Source of the DNA: Sipunculus nudus
Taxonomy: Eukaryota; Annelida; Sipuncula; Golfingiida; Sipunculidae
NCBI GenBank assembly: GCA_026874595.1
Contig: CM049312.1
Span: 31,879,956-31,943,955 of the forward strand
Direction: 5' to 3'
Length of the DNA: 64,000 nt
The translations under genes were made by a program, and so were the position numbers. A model generated the notes under the pieces. The model worked only from the letters and a program-made list of their open reading frames with translations, did not search any database and was not told the origin of the DNA. Shown here piece by piece: positions 57,943-64,000 of the stretch. How positions within the stretch are numbered: the first letter of the stretch is position 1; each line of letters begins with the position of its first letter.

Positions 57943-60374
57943 AACAAGGCCTACAGGCCTAATGCGAACCTGTGCATATGGATATACACCACGTATAACG
58001 CTTCAATGCTGAACCACTACTTTTCATATATATGAACAATGCAAGTACTAAACATTTTGAACAAGAAACAATACACAAACATCACTGCTGAAATTCTGGC
58101 ATGGGTGCACACAACACAAAAATTATTGTAGGTGGCACCACCAGTGTTGTATACAACAAAGCTATTTGACATGTATAAATATGCCCAATTTCAGGCTGAT
58201 ATATCAAATTCTTCCGTAGAATTAAGCAGGCACATACACTTTGCAAAAGTCATTGTAGATGGCAACACCTGTCTTGTGAACAAGAAAGCCATTAAAGACA
58301 CATAGACAGGTCAGAATATCAGGCCAATACATCAAACTTACCTTCAGTCTGATGCACGGGGCTGACCAGGCTTAGGTGAGAAAGGCTGTTGCCCCGAGTG
58401 TACTGTGACAAATTACTGGCTCAGGCTGCTGCACTGAGTGAACTCTTGACCTGCACCTGGCTAGACTGAGTGAACTTTTGACCTGTACCTGGCTGCACTG
58501 AATGAACATGAAGTGATCACATGATACTCATGAGGTGATCACATGCTACCCATGAATTGATCACATGCTGCCCATGAGGTGATCACATGCCTTGTGCTTG
58601 GCTGCACTGATTGAACTCTTGACCTAAATCTGGCTGCACTGAATGAACTCTTGCTCTGTTGCCAAATCTGAAACAGTTGGCAGTTTCTCAACCTATTCAA
58701 GAAACATACACAATCTTGGCCTGTTATGTAACTCTGCTAAAATTTATCCAACACAAACCATTTGAACAAACTTGAGAAGGCTCGCCTCTGGGATCATTTC
58801 TGTAAAATATTGAACAATTTGGCTGGACTCTTTACAAGAAGAAGAAGTTTTTTTCAGCTTTTCCCCTGTAAAATCTAAGTAAATGCAGATAGCAAAAATA
58901 AGCTGAATCCATCAACATTTGATATGTGACTGATAATTGCATAAAATTTGGAGATGGTAGCTCCTGCTATTCCTGAGAAATTATGAATAGTGTACAGATG
59001 ATATGTAATATCATAAATCTACATTTTTTAAAAGCTTTTAAAAAACATTCTTGTCAATATTTTCCATAGATATTCTGAAATCTAAATGTCTAGAGGCATG
59101 ATGTAATGGATGCTGATAAACTGGTGCTAGGCTAGATGTATCTGCTTCACACAGCTAACATATATGGTAAATTCAATTCAATCTTTATAATTCAGCCAAA
59201 ATTCATTTTTTGGAACCATAAAAGACAATTATTGTTAGAATAATTCAGGGAATTATTCTTGCAAAATAATAAACAAACTGGCCTCAGTATCATCAGTCGA
59301 AAAACGTTTTGTAGGTTTATAACTAATATGGGAAAATACAGCAAAATGGCAAAGTTCAGCTTCCCATAACTCAGCCAAAAATCATTGAACCAAAACCATT
59401 TGAACAAACTTGAATTATCAACTTCTAAGGATAATTAATGTATGAGATTTAAGAATTTGGCCCAGTGGTTTTTGAGAAGAAGATTTTTGTAGCCACTCGG
59501 CTAACATGGACTGTTATGGCATATGACTAAATTCAGCTTCCCATAACTTAGCCAAAAGTCACTGAACTGAGACCATTTGAACAAACTTGAATTATCAACA
59601 TCTAAGGATAATTAATGTGTGAGATTTAAGAATTTGGCCCAGTGGTTTTTGAGAAGAAGATTTTTTGTAGCCACTTAGCTAAAATGGGCTGTTATGGCAT
59701 ATGACTAAATTCAGCTTCCCATAACTTAGCCAAAAGTCACTGAACTGAGACCATTTGAACAAACTTCAGAAAGCACTACCCTAGGATCATTTCTGTGCGA
59801 TATTAAACAATTTGGCCATTTCATTTCAGAGAAGAAGTTATTTGTAGCTGTCAGTATAATACGGGCACTGATGACCCCCGTACAAAAAAGGCCGATGCAG
59901 GTGGCGCCACAATACCTCAATTTCAGATATGACTCATGTGACCCACATTGGCATAAAATTTTGTGATGATAGCTCAAGCCATTTCTGAGATTGTAATTTT
60001 AGTATGCTTTTTTGGACAGATGACTAAGTTCAACTTCCTGTAACTCGGCCAAAAATCACAGAACTTAAACCATTCGAACAAACTTGAGAGAGATTTTTCC
60101 AGGAATCATTTCTGTGAAATATTGGACAATTTGGCTGAACAGATTCGGAGAAGAAGATTTTTTAAGCTTTTTTAGCTCTTTCCCTATAAAATCTAAGAAA
60201 ATGCAGTTAGCCAAAAATTAAGCATAATCCGATAGAGTTTTTTAGATAACTAATTTTATGCATAAGATTTCGTGATGCTAATTCTTGCCGTTTTCAAGAT
60301 AGTATGGGTTAATGTACAGACGACGGACGACGGACAACGCCACACCATCGCATAAGCTCACAGGTTCGCTAAAA
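57943..60374 (+). mobile_element. Helentron-like element H7, full-length copy
   Basis: Absent from unit 1 (empty site about 43462). The 5' end AAAACAAGGCCTACAGGCCT (itself a hairpin) is followed by GCGAACCTGTGC at 57964-57975. The 3' end is CACAGGTTCGC at 60359-60369 followed by TAAAAA, so the subterminal words are exact inverses. Inside are two near-identical 170-190-bp segments with AATTTGGCCCAGTGGTTTTT (about 59455 and 59634), a GGTGGCGCCACA near match (59900), TGATCACATG repeats and a GACGACGGACGACGGACAAC tract. No coding capacity. Confidence 0.8.
58508..58592 (+). repeat. TGATCACATG short tandem repeat
   Basis: Four copies of a roughly 24-bp unit with GTGATCACATG, CCATGA/CTCATGA spacers. 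TGATCA is palindromic. Confidence 0.85.
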
Positions 60375-60558
60375 AGTATTGCTAAAGAGCTAAAAGGGTG
60401 TAAAATGTTTCAGTGTCAGTGATATCCACTAGTGCTATATTATTATATGAATGAAAATCATATCACAAGAAATGGAATGTTTTATCTATTTGTTATAAAA
60501 ACCTACATAAATTCTAAATGTGTTCATTGCAAAGTTTTCCATGCAACACAGAATAAAA

Positions 60559-62015
60559 CTAGAATATGGTAGTCAAGAAGCGACTACGTGTATCCGCCAA
60601 AATCAGAGTAGGACAGGTGAAGTGAGGCATGGATTGAGTGGCAAGGGGAAATAGAGTTACATGTGTTACATATCAGAATGGATCTCTGCCACGTAAACAT
60701 GATTGTAGGTGGCGCCACCTGTTATTTGAACAAGAAACTATCCAAGATGTATACACATGCAAAATTTCAGGTGGAAAAGTCAAACCACTGCAGAGATATG
60801 ACTGATTTTATCCCACAGCAGACAAACAGATGGACGCTGTGCAAAAATGGCTGCAGGTGGTGTCACCATTTTTGTATATGTTATAAAGCAATCCAAGGGC
60901 TACATTTGTGTAGTAATTTTTTTTTCCTGATTGGTCAAACAAGTCCGGCTATATAAGCATTAATGTCTGCAGCATGAACGTAAATGAAGCTGGTACCACC
61001 TGTCATAAAATCAAGAAAGCTATCCAGGATGTATACACATGGCAAACTACAGATAATTTTTACCCAGGTGATTTTAACCCAAGGCAGACAAACAGATGGA
61101 CGCTTGGCAGAAATGGCTGCAGGTGGCGCCACCATTTTTGTGTATGTTATAAAGCTATCCAAGGACTACATTTGTGTAAAATTTTTTTCCTGATTGGTTG
61201 AACGAGTCCGGAGATATAAGCATGGATGTCTACAGCGTGAACATGAATGTAGGTGGCGCCACCTGTCATAAAATCAAGAAAGCTATGTGGGATGTATACG
61301 CATGCTGTATTTCAGGTAATTTGGTCAAACCACTGCACAGATATGAGTGATTTTACCCAAGGCAGACAAACAGAAGGACGCTGTGCAAACATGGCTGCAG
61401 GTGGCGCCACCATTTTTGTTTATGTTATAAAGCTATCCAAGGGCTACATTTTTGTAAAAAAATTTTCTGATTGGTCAAACAGTTCCCGAGATATGAGCTT
61501 GGATGTCTGCAGCGTTAACGTGAATGTATGTGGCACCACCTGTCATAAAATCAAGAAAGCTATCTAGGATGTATACGCATGCCGAATTTAAGGTGAATTA
61601 GTCAAACCACTGCAGAGATATGAGTGATTTTAACCCAAGGCAGATGAACAGATAGACACTGTGCAAACATGGTTGCAGATGGCGCCACCTTTTTTTTGTG
61701 TATGATATAAAGCTATCCAAGGGCTACATTTGTGTAAAAAATTTTTCCTGATCGGTCAAACGGTTCCCGAGATATGTGGGTTTATGTATGGAAACAGACA
61801 CACAAACGGTAGCTAGGCAGAGAGGAAAGGTCAGAGGTCAGGGCCACTTGGTTAGGCACCAGTTCACATGTGACCCGATAATTTGTGTAAGTTTTGGAAA
61901 AATCTATCCAGTAGTCTCAGAGGAGTTCTCCGGAAACGAACGCAGCGGCGGCGGCAGCGGCGACGGAACCCGGTCAAAAACATAGTATCCGCAAAACTTC
62001 GTTTTGGCGGATATA
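60559..62015 (+). mobile_element. Helentron-like element H3, copy c
   Basis: Absent from unit 1 (empty site about 43645, CAATTGAAATTATATTAAAA). Starts CTAGAATATGGTAGTC, has the 5' word GTATCCGCCAAAAT at about 60590 and the 3' hairpin at 61986-62013, with a (CGG)n tract just inside. It has about 3.5 internal periods of 260-280 bp, the most of the three copies, with exact GGTGGCGCCACC at 60708, 61122, 61252 and 61400. AGGTCAGAGGTCA lies at 61828-61840. Confidence 0.83.
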
Positions 62016-62436
62016 ATTATATTAAAAGTTAAAGGAGGCCATTCACCTGCCTTTTGATAAAAAAAATTATTTATGTGATTTCTGGCTTCCTCTGTGTATT
62101 AATGATCTATGGGTAATTCTGGTTATGAAAAGTTTTTTTAAAGCCTCCGTGAAGGATGTATGAACTTGTTTTTCAACATGTTTGTAAAAACAGCAATACT
62201 GACAAACAGGAAAAACATATAACCTTGGTTGGTAGGTTGCATGTATGCTGAGGCAGAAAGGTCACTTGTTGCAAAAAGCCATTCGCAAAGCTCTGGCTTA
62301 TTTGACTTTCTGCCAGATGTTCTTGTTGTTGAATTTTTTTTATTATTTTGGCAGACCCCTAATATTATAAACACGTTAATATTAACAAAACAAGCAGCCT
62401 GTGTGCAGTGATATCAACATTTTGTGGCCTATTTAT

Positions 62437-63255
62437 AAAAAAGCTCCATGTAATTACCTTTAGTGTATAAAGGTCAGACAGATGATTGGGCCCCTTAAAT
62501 GATGAATTACTATTTCATGGTACTGTTCAACCATAATTATATCAGTCTTGCTGCACTAATGGATATGTTTAGTTATTAACTGTTTTCTGTACCCAAGCAC
62601 AGGTTACAGAAATCCAAATTTCCTAAAATTATCACCATCATCATCATCATCATCATCACAGCCAAATTTGATCAAGCATGTCACACCTTTTTTCCCTTAA
62701 TAGCAATCACTGGCAGTAGTATTCTAGAAATTACAAATAATCCATCAACTCCTTTAATTTTGTGGCAAGTCTTAATATAACTGAAGATTTTAATTTAAAT
62801 CTTTTACTGCCGACACCAGAAGGGTATGTGTTTGTTCGCGTTCATTTGTCTGTTTGTATGCATGTGTTTGTGTTTAATGACAGCATAACTCATGCAATCA
62901 TGAACAAAATCTCCTGAAATTTTCATGGTCTTTCAGGAATGGGCCAAGGAAGAATATATGAATGGGCTGAATATGTGAATGCAAACACATTTTTGGGGGC
63001 ATCCCACAATAAGGACTGCCCACATGGTCGAGGCTTGCATTCCTGAGAATGCATATTTCTAGGTTGAAATGTTATTATGTATTAGTGTGTAGTTATGTTC
63101 TGATTTACATACTCAAATAGCAACCCTGTAGCTAATTTTCTCGGTCTATCTAAAATTAGTTTACTGTATATCAGTAATTTAATAACACTTTTAATTTCTG
63201 ATGAACACTCTATTCAAATAGAGAACTTGAGAAATGTACATTGTATTTGTTCTAG
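62437..63255. other. Unique sequence after the duplication
   Basis: AT-rich with a short (ATC)n run at 62632-62658. A phrase at 62810-62900 (TGTTTGTATGCATGTGTTTG, then AACTCATGCAATCATGAACA) resembles the start of the bivalve-type repeats but is not repeated here. No gene seen. Confidence 0.5.
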
Positions 63256-63361
63256 CTCTGCTGGGCTCCGTTCCTGAGCACACCAGTATCAGCCAACCCC
63301 AAGCAGCTGATAGCAGCCATGGCAAGATTCCCCATGGTGGAATGCATAGTGTAAATCACAG
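63256..63361 (+). CDS. Candidate exon of an unidentified gene
   Basis: Acceptor TTGTTCTAG ends at 63255 and donor GTATTA starts at 63362. Read from its third base the segment is fully open: LLGSVPEHTSISQPQAADSS, then HGKIPHGGMHSVNH, leaving two bases. The other two frames contain stops. I recognise no family. The acceptor lacks a long pyrimidine tract, so chance is a real alternative. Confidence 0.3.
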
Positions 63362-63986
63362 GTATTAACTTGTTCTTCAACTCGACAGTCTTGTGTGACT
63401 CTGAAATAACAGGATGAAGAAACATCATTTTATTATTATTCATTAATAATAATAATGAATATTCATGTTTGCTTCCCTGGCAAACCTTTACAATGCTCAA
63501 CATTCACAGTTTCTATGTACAAATATCCTTATAATTTTTTATAGCCATTCATCAAACCCATATTCATTCAAAGGTTTTGCTTTACATTGATAAGTGGAAA
63601 ACTTGGGTTTAATAAATTTAATAAATTATACATACAAAGTGTACATAAATCATTAAATTAAAAAGATACAAATATTAATCAACAACAGGGGTATAAACCT
63701 GAGCTGAAGGTTGTGATTTAGTTGATTCTTGCTGCTGATATAATAATTTCTTTGCAATAATGATAACTTGAGCTGCTTTTGTGAGCAACTGAATTTGAGA
63801 TCTTCCTAGCACTGTTTAAACAACATCTATTGTTGAAATTATGAAGCTGATGCAGCACAAACAAAATCAATTCATGAATCTGACAACATATATGCTTTCT
63901 TTAAATGTCACCATTTTGCAAGTCATTATCATGCACTAGATTTTGATGAAACCAAAATCAACATCCCCATGGGGATTTTTTTGCAG
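63362..63986 (+). other. Possible intron; otherwise featureless
   Basis: AT-rich with an ATTATTATT/AATAATAAT hairpin-prone stretch at 63430-63460. Nothing else seen. Confidence 0.35.
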
Positions 63987-64000
63987 TTTCAGGAAAAGCA
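63987..64000 (+). CDS. Candidate start of a following exon, cut by window end
   Basis: GATTTTTTTGCAG (ends 63986) is a strong acceptor. Joined to the two leftover bases of 63256-63361 the frame continues open (Ser, Phe, Arg, Lys, Ser). Only 14 nt are available. Confidence 0.25.

Larger units (their letters stand above)
44070..62436 (+). repeat. Segmental duplication, unit 2
   Basis: Second copy of the core, in the same orientation and directly adjacent. It is longer because it carries H2, H5, H7 and H3c, none of which are in unit 1. Homology ends after TGGCCTATT at about 62436. Aligned lines usually differ by a few substitutions plus small indels, so the duplication is old enough to have diverged noticeably but young enough to align by eye. 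Confidence 0.9.

Noticed and set aside
31525-62436. The two duplication units as long terminal repeats of a giant retroelement
   Set aside because: The units are directly adjacent with no internal region, there are no primer-binding or polypurine sites, and no gag/pol coding remains.
63252-63503. Minus-strand 83-codon frame
   Set aside because: It overlaps the better-supported plus-strand exon candidate and has no recognisable domain.

Overview
This is AT-rich, repeat-dense animal DNA. It most likely comes from a mollusc, possibly a bivalve or another lophotrochozoan. The evidence is spliced exons with GT-AG borders, tRNA-derived SINEs, very long (AT)n tracts, and many short non-coding elements built from internal tandem repeats, (CAAA)n or GGACGGACAGAC-like tracts and a 3' hairpin. 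That design resembles the Helentron-like non-autonomous elements known from bivalves (the pearl/HINE type). The species cannot be named from the sequence alone.

The one gene I recognise is the 3' half of an AKAP10 (D-AKAP2) orthologue on the + strand. Five exons at 4253-4361, 13010-13211, 13709-13794, 15975-16009 and 17374-17478 join in one continuous frame of 178 codons plus TGA. They encode the end of an RGS domain, a Ser-rich linker, the conserved HMTLGR block and the C-terminal amphipathic helix that docks the PKA regulatory subunit. The 5' exons lie outside the window. A phase-matched extra exon at 14336-14421 could be a mutually exclusive alternative to exon 15975-16009. A repeat-poor stretch after the stop, up to a poly(A) signal near 25312, may be a long 3' UTR.

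From about 26.8 kb onward the window is mostly repeats. The main structure is a diverged tandem segmental duplication: unit 1 is about 31525-44070 and unit 2 about 44070-62436. The units share the same colinear core but differ by insertions, so each unit preserves the empty site of the other's elements. Unit 1 alone carries H1 (32197-35772, itself interrupted by a 1965-bp long-inverted-repeat transposon) and H4 (40511-42369). Unit 2 alone carries H2 (44330-48814, a nested pair with a 148-bp satellite), H5 (53883-56275), H7 (57943-60374) and H3c (60559-62015). Two more H3 copies lie just outside the duplication (26859-27762 and 30116-31226).

The H families have unrelated sequences but one shared plan. 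A short word near the 5' end reappears inverted at or just before the 3' end, usually in or beside a terminal hairpin, and the interior is a variable number of tandem units. Several families also share an exact 12-bp palindrome, GGTGGCGCCACC. No transposase, Rep/helicase or reverse transcriptase is visible, so all look non-autonomous. At the right edge two splice-bounded segments (63256-63361 and 63987 onward) may belong to a second, unidentified gene.
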